Assembly: GCA_963806145.1 (NCBI GenBank)
Contig: CAWDXD010000027.1
Span: 1 to 64,000, forward strand
Direction of reading: 5' to 3'
DNA length: 64,000 nt
DNA from: DASXKD01 sp963806145
GTDB taxonomy: Bacteria > Actinomycetota > Actinomycetes > Streptosporangiales > Streptosporangiaceae
The first letter of the stretch is position 1, and every line of letters starts with the position of its first letter. The translations under genes were made by a program, and so were the position numbers. The notes under the pieces are model-generated. The model was not told the DNA's origin and made no database searches. It was given only the letters and a program-made list of their open reading frames with translations. Positions 33,993-42,276 of the stretch are shown here, piece by piece.

Positions 33993-35624
33993 ATGGCCGC
34001 ACGATACGACGCGATCGTGGTGGGCGGAGGGCACAACGGGCTGGTCGCAGCGGCGTACCTGGCCCGATCCGGCGCGCGCACGCTGGTGCTGGAGGCCCGC
34101 GGCAAGACCGGTGGCGCGGCCACCACCGAGGCACCCTGGCCCGACGCGCCGGAGTTCCGGGTCACCCGGCTTTCGTACGTGATGAGCCTGATGCCGCCGA
34201 CCATCATCAACGACCTCGACCTGGCCAGGCACGGTTACAAGATCTTCCCGATGGGCCCGTACTACCAGGCCTTCCCCGAGGGCGGCTCGATCAAGCTGTA
34301 CGCCGACGACGCCAAGCGCAACCACGAAGAGGTGTCCAGGTGGTCGGTGAAGGACGCGGACGCCATGCCCCGCTGGGACGCCTGGCTGGCCGGCCTGGCC
34401 GAGGTGCTCGGCCCGCTGCTGCTCACCGTGCCGCCGCGGATCGGCTCCCGGTCCCCCCGTGACCTGAGTGAGACGCTGCGCCTGGCCTGGCGGCACCGCG
34501 GCCTCGACGTGCGCACGATCGCCGACGTGACCCGGCTGATGACGATGAGCATCGCCGACCTGCTCGACGACTGGTTCGAGTCCCCCCAGGTGAAGGGCGC
34601 GCTGGCGGTCAACGGCGTGATCGGCACCTGGGCCGGGCCGTATGAGCCGGGCACCGCGTACGTGATGGCGCATCACTCGATCGGCGACGTGGGCGACGGC
34701 CACCTCGGCAACTGGGGCTTCCAGGAGGGCGGCATGGGCGCGGTCTCCGACGCGATCGCCAGCGCCGCCCGCGGCTTCGGCGCGGAGATCAGGACCGGCG
34801 CGCCGGTGGCCCGGGTGCAGACCAGCGGCGGCCGCGCCACCGGGGTGGTCCTTGAGTCCGGCGAGGAGATCGGCGCGGGCGTGGTGGTGTCCTCGCTGCA
34901 CCCGCGGACCGCGTTCCTCGACCACGTGGGCGCCGAGAACCTGCCCGGCGACTTCGTCACCGACATCGAGCACTGGAAGACCCGCAGCGGCGTGGTGAAG
35001 ATCAACCTGGCCCTGGCCGAACTGCCCGACTTCACCGCCGACCCGGGCACGCAGCTGCAGGAGCACCACACCGGCTCGGTCGAGATGGCGCCGACCATGG
35101 AGTACATCGAGCGCGCCTTCATCGACGCCCGCGAGGGCCGCCCGGCGCAGCGCCCGTTCAGCGACGGGGTCATCCCCACCGCGTTCGACAACACGCTGGT
35201 CCCCGAGGGGTACCACATCATGTCGCTGTTCACCCAGTGGGTGCCCGCCGACTGGAACCTCGAGCCGCACCGGGCGGAGCTTGAGGCCTACGCCGACCGG
35301 ATGATCGACTGCTACAGCGAACTGGCGCCCAACCTCAAGAGCGCCATCGTGCACCGCGACATCGTCGGCCCCTACGACATGGAGCACGACTATGGGCTGA
35401 TCGGCGGCAACATCTTCCACGGGGAACTGTCCCTGGAGCAGCTGTTCCACATGCGCCCCGCGCCCGGGTTCGCCGACTACCGCACGCCCATCGCCGGCCT
35501 GTACTACGCCAGTTCCGCCACGCATGCCGGCGGCGGCGTCTGCGGCATCCCCGGCATGCAGGCGGCCAAGGCGGCGATCGCGGACAAGAAGGCCAGCCGC
35601 CGCAGGCTCCCGCGGCGTTCATGA
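33993..35624 (+). CDS. FAD-dependent oxidoreductase, phytoene-dehydrogenase/PYROXD2-like
   Basis: Flavoenzyme of 543 aa. The N-terminal dinucleotide fold is DAIVVGGGHNGLVAAAYLARSGARTLVLEAR (GxGxxG at about residues 11-16), followed by KTGGAATTEAPWP. The C-terminal FAD motif is PIAGLYYASSATHAGGGVCGIPGMQAA. Length and motifs fit the PYROXD2 / CrtI-like group, not classical amine oxidases. Start ATG 33993 follows CAGGAGGTCGG. Operator C is upstream and the CoA ligase gene overlaps its stop (ATGA). In this setting it probably oxidises an intermediate of amine breakdown rather than a carotenoid. Confidence 0.85.
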   Translation: MAARYDAIVVGGGHNGLVAAAYLARSGARTLVLEARGKTGGAATTEAPWPDAPEFRVTRLSYVMSLMPPTIINDLDLARHGYKIFPMGPYYQAFPEGGSIKLYADDAKRNHEEVSRWSVKDADAMPRWDAWLAGLAEVLGPLLLTVPPRIGSRSPRDLSETLRLAWRHRGLDVRTIADVTRLMTMSIADLLDDWFESPQVKGALAVNGVIGTWAGPYEPGTAYVMAHHSIGDVGDGHLGNWGFQEGGMGAVSDAIASAARGFGAEIRTGAPVARVQTSGGRATGVVLESGEEIGAGVVVSSLHPRTAFLDHVGAENLPGDFVTDIEHWKTRSGVVKINLALAELPDFTADPGTQLQEHHTGSVEMAPTMEYIERAFIDAREGRPAQRPFSDGVIPTAFDNTLVPEGYHIMSLFTQWVPADWNLEPHRAELEAYADRMIDCYSELAPNLKSAIVHRDIVGPYDMEHDYGLIGGNIFHGELSLEQLFHMRPAPGFADYRTPIAGLYYASSATHAGGGVCGIPGMQAAKAAIADKKASRRRLPRRS

Positions 35625-37825
35625 CAGCTCAAGAACTTCGGGCCACTACGCCGGCCCATCCCTCCCGGGCGGCGCTGGACCGGGCGCCGCCCGGGGCGGG
35701 CCGGGAGCCGGCCCTGCGCGCGATGCTCGAAGCCCGCAGCGTGGCCCTGGTCGGCGCCAGCCCGCGGCCGGGCACGCTCGGCCACCGGATGGTGGCCGAG
35801 GTGGCGCGCAGCCCCGCCTCGCCAGCGATGTACCTGATCAACCCGAAGTACCGGGAGATCGGCGGGGTGCCGTGCCATCCCTCGCTGGCCGCCCTGCCCC
35901 GCCCCGTGGACCTGGTGCTGCTCGGGGTGCCCGACGCGGCACTGGCCGGGCAGGTGGACCTGGCCGCGCGGCGGGGGGACAGATCCGCGGTGATCTTCGG
36001 TGGCGCGCACGACCCGGTGCCCGCGGGCGAGCCTGGCTCCGGGGAACCCGGGGCCAGCCCCGGATCCACGATCTCGCTCAGGGACCGGATCGCCACGGCG
36101 GCGCGCGCCGCCGGGATGGCCCTGTGCGGCGCTGGCTGCATGGGCTTCGTCAACGTGGGCTACGGGCTGCGGGCGATCGGGTACGCCGAGCCGGACCAGC
36201 TTCCGGCGGGCCCGGTCGCGCTGGTCACCCAGTCCGGTTCGGTGTTCTCCGCGATGCTGCGCACCCGCCGGGCGCTCGGGTACACCGTGGCGGTCTCCTC
36301 CGGCCAGGAACTGGTCACCTCGGCGGCCCAGTACGCGCGGTATGCGCTGGACCTGCCGCAGACCCGGGTGCTCGCCCTGGTGCTCGAGGCGATGCGGGAC
36401 ACCGGTGCGCTGCAACGGGTGCTGGAGGCGGCAGCCGTTCGGCAAATTCCCGTGGTGCTGCTGACGGCGGGACGTTCCGCGGCCGGGCGCGCGCTGGTGA
36501 CCGCGCATTCCGGGGCGCTGGCCGGCGCGGACGGGGCCTGGGAGGCGCTCGCGGACGCCTACGGCGTGCACCGGGTCGCCGACCTGGCGGAGCTGACCGA
36601 CACCCTTGAGCTGTTCACGATCGGGCGGCGGCCGCCGCCGGGGCGGCGCGGCGGGATCGCCACCGTGCACGACTCCGGCCTGGAGCGGGCGCACGTCACC
36701 GACCTGGCCGCCGAACTGGGCGTGCCGTTCGGCCCGGTCGGTGCGGCCACGCTGCGGCGGCTGGCCGAGGTGCTCGATCCTGGCCTGGAGCCGGGCAACC
36801 CGCTGGACATGTGGGGCGCGAGCACCAAGGCGCAGTGGCAGCTCACCGAGTCGCTCGCCGCGCTGGCCGGCGACCCGGCCGTCGCGGCGGTCGCGCTCGC
36901 GGTGGACCTGGTGACCGAGTTCGACGGCGACCGGTCCTATCAAGATGCCCTCACCGAAGTCGCGGGGCGCACCAGCAAGCCGCTCGCGGTGCTGGCCAAC
37001 ATCCCCGCCGCCGTGGATCCGGCCGCGGCCGGGGAACTGCGCGCGGGCGGCATCCCGGTGCTCGAGGGCGCCCGCACCGGGCTGCTCGCCCTCGGTCATC
37101 TGCTGGCGCACCGCACCTGGTCCGCGCGGCCGGAGCCGCCGCCGGTGGACACCGCCCGGCGGGACCGCTGGACCCGGGCGCTGCGGTCCGGCCCGCTGGA
37201 CGCTGCGGAGGGATTCCGCCTGCTGCGCGACTACGGGATCGCCACGGCACGCACCCGGTGCGCCGGCGGCGCGCAGGCGGTGCTGGCCGCGGCCGCCGAG
37301 ATCGGGTACCCCGTGGTGCTCAAGACCGCCGAGCCGGGCGTCGCGCACAAGTCGGACGCGGGCGGGGTGGTGCTCGGCATTGGCGACCCGGCCGGGCTGG
37401 AGGCCGCGTACGCGGGCCTGGCGGCGCGGCTCGGCCCGCGGGTGCTGGTGTGCGAAACGGCGGAACCCGGCATCGAGCTGTCGGCCGGAATCGTCACCGA
37501 CGGCGACCTCGGGCCGCTGGTCGTCGTGGGTGCCGGCGGGGTCCTGGTCGAGCACCTGGCCGACCGGGCGGTCGCGCTGCCCCCGGTCGGCGTCGCCGGG
37601 GCCCGGCGGATGCTGTCCCGGCTGCGCGCGGCCCGCCTGCTGGCCGGGTTCCGTGGCCGGCCACCAGCGGACCTCGGCGCCATCGCCGCCGCGATCACGG
37701 CGGTGTCCGCGATCGCCTGCGAGCTCGGCGGCGAACTGGCCGCCCTGGACGTCAACCCGCTGATCTGCGGCCCGGCCGGCGCCGTCGCCGTCGACGTGCT
37801 CGCGGAACCGGCCTCCCCCGCCTGA
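35621..37825 (+). CDS. NDP-forming acyl-CoA synthetase (ATP-grasp)
   Basis: Fused two-part CoA ligase of 734 aa. The N-terminal CoA-binding domain starts LEARSVALVGASPRPGTLGHRM. The succinyl-CoA-ligase-like flavodoxin domain holds GPVALVTQSGSVFSAML and the region VTAHSGALAGADGAW, where family members carry the phospho-histidine. The C-terminal ATP-grasp domain is GYPVVLKTAEPGVAHKSDAGGVVLG, ending ELAALDVNPLICG. The enzyme would activate a carboxylic acid to its CoA ester using ATP or GTP with NDP release. It overlaps the oxidoreductase gene by four bases, so the two act in sequence. A strong bidirectional hairpin follows. Confidence 0.88.
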   Translation: MTAQELRATTPAHPSRAALDRAPPGAGREPALRAMLEARSVALVGASPRPGTLGHRMVAEVARSPASPAMYLINPKYREIGGVPCHPSLAALPRPVDLVLLGVPDAALAGQVDLAARRGDRSAVIFGGAHDPVPAGEPGSGEPGASPGSTISLRDRIATAARAAGMALCGAGCMGFVNVGYGLRAIGYAEPDQLPAGPVALVTQSGSVFSAMLRTRRALGYTVAVSSGQELVTSAAQYARYALDLPQTRVLALVLEAMRDTGALQRVLEAAAVRQIPVVLLTAGRSAAGRALVTAHSGALAGADGAWEALADAYGVHRVADLAELTDTLELFTIGRRPPPGRRGGIATVHDSGLERAHVTDLAAELGVPFGPVGAATLRRLAEVLDPGLEPGNPLDMWGASTKAQWQLTESLAALAGDPAVAAVALAVDLVTEFDGDRSYQDALTEVAGRTSKPLAVLANIPAAVDPAAAGELRAGGIPVLEGARTGLLALGHLLAHRTWSARPEPPPVDTARRDRWTRALRSGPLDAAEGFRLLRDYGIATARTRCAGGAQAVLAAAAEIGYPVVLKTAEPGVAHKSDAGGVVLGIGDPAGLEAAYAGLAARLGPRVLVCETAEPGIELSAGIVTDGDLGPLVVVGAGGVLVEHLADRAVALPPVGVAGARRMLSRLRAARLLAGFRGRPPADLGAIAAAITAVSAIACELGGELAALDVNPLICGPAGAVAVDVLAEPASPA

Positions 37826-37828
37826 CCT

Positions 37829-37878
37829 CGTGATCATGACTTCCGGGGGCCTATGGCACCCCTCAAGTCATGATCACG
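37829..37878. terminator. Bidirectional terminator, 14-bp perfect stem
   Basis: Inverted repeat CGTGATCATGACTT / AAGTCATGATCACG, extended by GGGGGCC / GGCACCCC within the 22-nt middle. It lies between the convergent CoA-ligase and hypothetical genes. Confidence 0.85.
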
Positions 37879-37891
37879 AACGGGTGCCGGG

Positions 37892-38455
37892 TCAGCGGTG
37901 CACGGCGGCGAGCAGGGCGGCGTAGCAGCGGACCAGTTCGGCACGTTCCCCGGCGATGAGCGGGCTGCCCGGGTCACGCCCCGCGGCGACCCACCGGTCG
38001 GAGAAGTCCATCGCCCGCGCCCGGTGCTGCGCGGCGGAGCGGACCGCCTCCTCGCCGGTGTCGTACACGTAGGCGTACAGCCGGGCCAGCGCGGTGACCA
38101 GGGGCCCGTCGTCGCTGCCCCGCTCGTACTGGTGCTCCCGGTGGGCCGCCCACCAGTCCACCTCCAGCCTGGCCGCGCGGGCGGGGTCGGCGGGCACGCC
38201 GTGGGTGAGCAGCAGCAGCGCGTAGAACCGGGCCATGCACCGGCGGGCACCGTCCGGATCCCCGGGGTTGGGTGCCCAGAGCTGGTTGGCCCGCAGCACC
38301 AGCCAGGCCCCGTGGCAGGTGCGCAGCCAGTCCATGCCGAACGTGCCGTGCACCACCCGCAGCGAGGACACCAGGAACCGGGCCCACTGCCTGCGGTAGT
38401 AGGTGACCCACAGGTCGGTCTCCAGGTTGCCGACCTCGACCGGGTCGAAGGACAA
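37892..38455 (-). CDS. Uncharacterised actinobacterial protein, start unclear
   Basis: Clearly coding stretch of about 187 aa from a possible TTG start at 38455: SFDPVEVGNLETDLWVTYYRRQWARFLVSS, WLRTCHGAWLVLRANQLWAPNP, then DTGEEAVRSAAQHRARAMDFSDRWV. The pattern is familiar from hypothetical actinobacterial proteins but no function is known. No ATG or GTG start exists in frame nearby, no stop separates it from the DUF5995 segment upstream in any frame, and the two lie in different frames. The combined span 37892-39284 is one base more than a multiple of three. Either one gene is frameshifted or a natural two-domain protein is broken by one inserted base. Confidence 0.6.
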   Translation of the reverse strand: MSFDPVEVGNLETDLWVTYYRRQWARFLVSSLRVVHGTFGMDWLRTCHGAWLVLRANQLWAPNPGDPDGARRCMARFYALLLLTHGVPADPARAARLEVDWWAAHREHQYERGSDDGPLVTALARLYAYVYDTGEEAVRSAAQHRARAMDFSDRWVAAGRDPGSPLIAGERAELVRCYAALLAAVHR

Positions 38456-38499
38456 CAGCGCGCTCGCGCCGGCGCGGCGCGCCAGCGGGCCGCGCGGGA

Positions 38500-39284
38500 G
38501 GCGGCCGTCCGCCGTGCGGCCGGTCGCGGGCCGGCCGGTGGGCGCCGCCGGCCAGCCGGACCCCGAAGCCGCCGGCCGCCAGCCGGAGCAGCACCGGGCC
38601 GGGCCGTTCCAGGTCGGCCACCCGCCGGCCGCACAGCTTCTCGAGCTCGGCGAGGCGGCCCGCGTAGCTGTCCGGGCCGGCCGCGCGCGCCTTGGACAGT
38701 TCCAGGGCATTGGCCCACACCTTGGCGCGGGACTCGCGCAGGAAGCGCCGGGTGGCCACCCGGTTCAGCGGCTGCAGCGCGCGGTCCTGCCAGGTCGCGG
38801 CCGGGTCGCGCCGCTGGAGTTCGGCGTCCTCCGCGCCGACCCGGACGGCCAGCACCTCGTCGATCCTGCGGTGGTCCGCCTCCCGGAGGGCGCGCACCTG
38901 CGGGTCGCCGAACTCCGCGTCGCTGATCACCGCGAGCAGCGCCTGGGGCAGGTCGTAGTTGATGTGGGCGTTCATGCCGAGCAGGACGTGCCGCACCGCC
39001 GGGAGGTCCGGCTGGGCCGCGGCTGCGCCGAAGGCCACCGCCCACGGCTCGGGCACCGGGTCACCGCGCCGGGCGGCGTCCAGGGCGTCCAGGTACAGCC
39101 GGGCGAAGGCGACGTCCCAGCGGTCCACCCACCCGGGGTCGGCGAAGGCCCCGTCGCGCAGCGCCTGCGCCACCGCCTGGGTGGTGCGCAGGTAGGTCGC
39201 GTGGAAGGCCAGCCGGCCATCGCCGTCCCGGCGGAGTTCCCCCGCCAGGGCGGTCATCCGTTCGATCACATCGTCAATGCCCAC
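38500..39284 (-). CDS. DUF5995 family protein (3' end unclear)
   Basis: About 260 residues from GTG 39284 match DUF5995: DDVIERMTALAGELRRDGDGRLAFHATYLRTTQAVAQAL, then AVRHVLLGMNAHINYDLPQALL, which is the most conserved block, and PLNRVATRRFLRESRAKVWANALEL. The family usually ends soon after the segment LLRLAAGGFGVRLAGG. Here no stop follows: the frame runs on as unlikely Arg/Pro-rich residues to 37974 beneath the next coding segment, so the end coordinate is a judgement. It follows the oxidoreductase and cupin genes on the same strand and may be co-transcribed with them. Function unknown. Confidence 0.65.
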
Positions 39285-39349
39285 GCACGACCCCCAGAAA
39301 GACAGCGCCCGTGGTACCGGGCGCCGCCCGAGATTTTACGCTGGGCCGG

Positions 39350-39703
39350 TCAGTAGATGACGTATAGCTTGCGGATCGTCTCGTGGATCTGCCACGTGCC
39401 GCTCCAGCCGCGCGGGAAGACCGCGCAGTCGCCGGTGCCCACCTCCTGCGGCACCCCGCCGTCCGGGGTGACCGTCATCCGGCCCGCCAGGATGTAGATG
39501 GCCTCGTGCGTCTCCAGGGTCCAGTGCGACGGCCCGGGGGTGCACTCCCAGACCCCGACCTCCTGGTCGCCGTCGGACCACAAGGTCGTGCCCGAGGTCT
39601 GCATGGGCTCCCCGGTCGCCTCCTCCAACGGTCCCCAGTCCTCCAGGTCCCCAGCGAGCGCGGCGGCGGCCAGGAACGGCGTGCCGGGAAGGGCTTGTGT
39701 CAT
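39350..39703 (-). CDS. Cupin-domain protein (cupin_3 / DUF861 type)
   Basis: Small cupin of 117 aa. The two cupin motifs are visible as SHWTLETHEAIYILAGRMTVTPDGG and VGTGDCAVFPRGWSGTWQIHETIRK. The ending IRKLYVIY is typical of the DUF861 group, which includes ureidoglycine and ethanolamine-pathway cupins. It probably binds a metal ion, but only one histidine of the first motif is certain. Start ATG 39703 follows GAGAGGAA. It lies 58 bp downstream of the DAO-type oxidoreductase gene, so it is likely in the operon controlled by operator D. Confidence 0.8.
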   Translation of the reverse strand: MTQALPGTPFLAAAALAGDLEDWGPLEEATGEPMQTSGTTLWSDGDQEVGVWECTPGPSHWTLETHEAIYILAGRMTVTPDGGVPQEVGTGDCAVFPRGWSGTWQIHETIRKLYVIY

Positions 39704-39761
39704 GGTCGGGTGTTCCTCTCTTCGGATCGTGCGCCGCCGGCCGGAAGGCGCCAGCGTGCCG

Positions 39762-40997
39762 TCAGGTGACGGTGAGCTTGCCGGGCGCCTGGCCCGGCGC
39801 CATCTCGGGGAACGGCAGGGCGACCGGGTCGGCGGCCAGCTTGCTGCGCCCCTGCTCGTCGAACCGGTCCAGGCCGAGATTGGTGGTGTCGACCACGTCG
39901 CTGGTGCCGGTCAGGGCGATGTCGGCGGCGGCGCGGGCCACCCCGGGGCCCCACATCATCCCGGCGCCGCCCGCGCTGGCCACGGTGACCCCGGCGACCG
40001 GGCCGTCCGGGCCGAGCGCCGGCCCGATGATCGGCAGGTGGTCGGGGGTGTAGTCGATGGTGGCCGCCCAGACGCGGCGCAGCCCGAGGCCCGCGGTGAC
40101 CGGCACGAGCGCCTCCAGCCTGGCGCGCATCAGGTCCAGGTAGTCCAGGTCCACGCTGCGGTTCTCCCCCGGCGGCTCCGCCGGGTTGCTCATCCCGAAC
40201 AGCAGGCCGCCCTCTTCCGGCCGCCAGTACAGCCCGGCATGCAGGTCGAAGACCATGGGCACCCGGGACGGGTGCAGGTCGGGGTGCTGCTGGGTGACCG
40301 CGACCTGGTGCCTGACCCCGCCGGCCGGGATCCGGATCCCCGCCAGCGCGCCCACCTGCGCCAGCTTGGGGCCGCCGGTGAGCACGACGAGGGGCGCGCG
40401 AATCTCGCCGTCGCTGGTCGTGACCCCGTGCACCTGGCCGCCGCCGGCGATCAGGCCGCGGAAGGCCACCCGCTCGGCGACCGTGACGCCGCTCCGCAGC
40501 AGCGCCACGGTGTAGGCGGCCACGTTGCGCGGCGGGCTGATGTACCCGTCGTCGGCGCAGAACGTGCCGCCCAGTGTCTGCCCGGGGGCCAGCGCCGGGT
40601 TGACCGCGTCCACCTCGCCCGGATCCAGCCATACCGCGCCGATCCCGAACGCCGACTGCATGGCCAGCCGCTGCCTGGCGGCCTCGACCTCGGCTGTGGT
40701 GAAGCACGGCAGCAGGTAGCCCTGGCTGACGAAGCCCGAGTCGGTGCCGAGCTCCGCGTGCTGCCCGAGGTAGAACCGGCGGGACCAGATGCCCAGGCGC
40801 ACCGCTTCCGGGGTGCCGCCCTGCAGCCGGACCAGGCCCGCGGCGCGGCTGCTCGCGCCCTGGCCGAGCATGCCCTTCTCGATCAGGACGACGCGCTCCA
40901 GGCCCGCCGTCCGCAGGAAGTAGGCGCACCACGCGCCGATCGTCCCGCCGCCGACCACGACCGCGTCCGCGGTATCCGGAAGGGCAGGTGAGGGCAT
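39762..40997 (-). CDS. DAO-type FAD oxidoreductase (sarcosine-oxidase-like)
   Basis: Flavoenzyme of 411 aa in the D-amino-acid oxidase superfamily, closest in pattern to sarcosine oxidase beta or dimethylglycine dehydrogenase chains. The FAD fold is ADAVVVGGGTIGAWCAYFLRTAGLERVVLIEKG near the N-terminus. Later features are GASSRAAGLVRLQGG, RHQVAVTQQHPDL, and ATIDYTPDHLPIIGPALG before the C-terminal FAD contact TVASAGGAGMMWGPGVA. Start ATG 40997 has no ribosome site and lies only 24 bp from operator D, so the message may be leaderless or nearly so. It would oxidise an N-methyl or secondary amine. Divergent from the acyl-CoA dehydrogenase gene. Confidence 0.83.
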   Translation of the reverse strand: MPSPALPDTADAVVVGGGTIGAWCAYFLRTAGLERVVLIEKGMLGQGASSRAAGLVRLQGGTPEAVRLGIWSRRFYLGQHAELGTDSGFVSQGYLLPCFTTAEVEAARQRLAMQSAFGIGAVWLDPGEVDAVNPALAPGQTLGGTFCADDGYISPPRNVAAYTVALLRSGVTVAERVAFRGLIAGGGQVHGVTTSDGEIRAPLVVLTGGPKLAQVGALAGIRIPAGGVRHQVAVTQQHPDLHPSRVPMVFDLHAGLYWRPEEGGLLFGMSNPAEPPGENRSVDLDYLDLMRARLEALVPVTAGLGLRRVWAATIDYTPDHLPIIGPALGPDGPVAGVTVASAGGAGMMWGPGVARAAADIALTGTSDVVDTTNLGLDRFDEQGRSKLAADPVALPFPEMAPGQAPGKLTVT

Positions 40998-41021
40998 TGG
41001 CACGACCACGATGGTGACATA

Positions 41022-41037
41022 AACTGAACATTCAGTC
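41022..41037. promoter_or_regulatory. TetR operator site D (DAO oxidase and acyl-CoA dehydrogenase)
   Basis: AACTGAACATTCAGTC, one base off the consensus. It lies between divergent genes, 25 bp before the oxidase start and 48 bp before the dehydrogenase start. Confidence 0.75.
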
Positions 41038-41085
41038 AAGACAGGCCGCGGCCAGTGAGTACTCACGCACCGGAGGAACGATCGC

Positions 41086-42252
41086 ATGTACGGGCTGACC
41101 GAGTCCGACCTTGACCTGCAGAAACGGGCCGCGGCGTTCGCGGACGAGCTGATCCCGTTCGAGGTCACCGCCGAGCTGAGCGGCGGCGAGCTGCCCGCCG
41201 AGGTGACCGCGGCGCACGCCGCGCGCGCCCGCGAGCTGGGGCTGTGCGCCACCAACATGCCCGCCGAGCTGGGCGGCGGCGGATGCACCGCGCTGCAGCA
41301 GGTGCTGGTGCAGGAGCAGGCCGGGCGGGTCACCAACGCGCTGGGCTGGGTGGCCGCCACTCCCCCGTCCTGGCTGCCGGCCGTGGCCACCGAGGACCAG
41401 CTCGAGCGGTACGTGCGCCCGGCCGTGCGCGGCGAGCGGGAGGAGTGCTACGCGATCACGGAGGAAGGCGCGGGCTCGGACGTGGCGGCGATCGAGGCGA
41501 CCGCCCGCCGGGACGGTGACGGGTACCTGCTGAATGGCACCAAATGGCACGTCACCTCCTACAACACCGCCGACTTCGCCTTCTTCCAGGCCAAGCTGGA
41601 CGGCGGCGCGCACCACGGCGAGCACGCGATGTTCCTGGTGGATCTGCCCAGCCCCGGTGTCAGCGTGGTGCGCACTCCCGCATACACGCACACGATCAGC
41701 CATCACCACCCGATCGTCACGTTCACCGACGTGCGGGTCCCCGCCGCCAGCCTGATCGGCGCGGAGGGGGACGGCATGTCCTTCGCCTACGAGTGGTTCC
41801 GGTTCGAGCGGCTGATGGTGGCGGCCCGGTGCCTGGGCGCGGCCGGGCGGCTGACCGGGGAGATGACCGCGTTCGCCCGCGAGCGGCGGGCCGGCGGCCG
41901 GCCGATCAGCGAGTACGGCCTGGTCGGCGGGATGCTCGCGGACAGCATGACGGAGCTGTTCGCGGCCCGTGCGCTGCTCTACGAGACGGCCAGGGGCATC
42001 GATGCGGGCGCGGATGTGAAGGTGTCGCACGCGCAGTGCTCCATGGCCAAGCTGTACTGCTCGGAGATGGCCGGCCGGGTCGCCGACCGGGCCGTCCAGG
42101 TGTTCGGCGGCCGCGGCTACATGCGGGAGAACGTGGCCGAGCGGTTCTACCGCGAGCTGCGGGTGGAGCGGATCTGGGAGGGCACGAGCGAGGTCCAGCG
42201 CGCGATCATCGCCGGCCAGATGGTCAAGCGCGGCCCGGTGTCGCTGGCCTGA
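41086..42252 (+). CDS. Acyl-CoA dehydrogenase
   Basis: FAD enzyme of 388 aa. The conserved motifs are CYAITEEGAGSDVAAIEATARRDGDGYLLNGTKWHVT, FERLMVAARCLGAAGRL, QVFGGRGYMRENVAERFYRELRVERIWEGTSEVQRAIIAGQM. The Glu of RIWEGTSE (about residue 369) is at the usual catalytic-base position. Start ATG 41086 follows CGGAGGAACG. Operator D is upstream. It most likely dehydrogenates the CoA ester made by the ligase at 35.6 kb; it is not part of a complete beta-oxidation set in this window. Convergent with the Rieske gene. Confidence 0.9.
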   Translation: MYGLTESDLDLQKRAAAFADELIPFEVTAELSGGELPAEVTAAHAARARELGLCATNMPAELGGGGCTALQQVLVQEQAGRVTNALGWVAATPPSWLPAVATEDQLERYVRPAVRGEREECYAITEEGAGSDVAAIEATARRDGDGYLLNGTKWHVTSYNTADFAFFQAKLDGGAHHGEHAMFLVDLPSPGVSVVRTPAYTHTISHHHPIVTFTDVRVPAASLIGAEGDGMSFAYEWFRFERLMVAARCLGAAGRLTGEMTAFARERRAGGRPISEYGLVGGMLADSMTELFAARALLYETARGIDAGADVKVSHAQCSMAKLYCSEMAGRVADRAVQVFGGRGYMRENVAERFYRELRVERIWEGTSEVQRAIIAGQMVKRGPVSLA

Positions 42253-42276
42253 GCCCCGGGCCGGCCGCGTCCGGTG

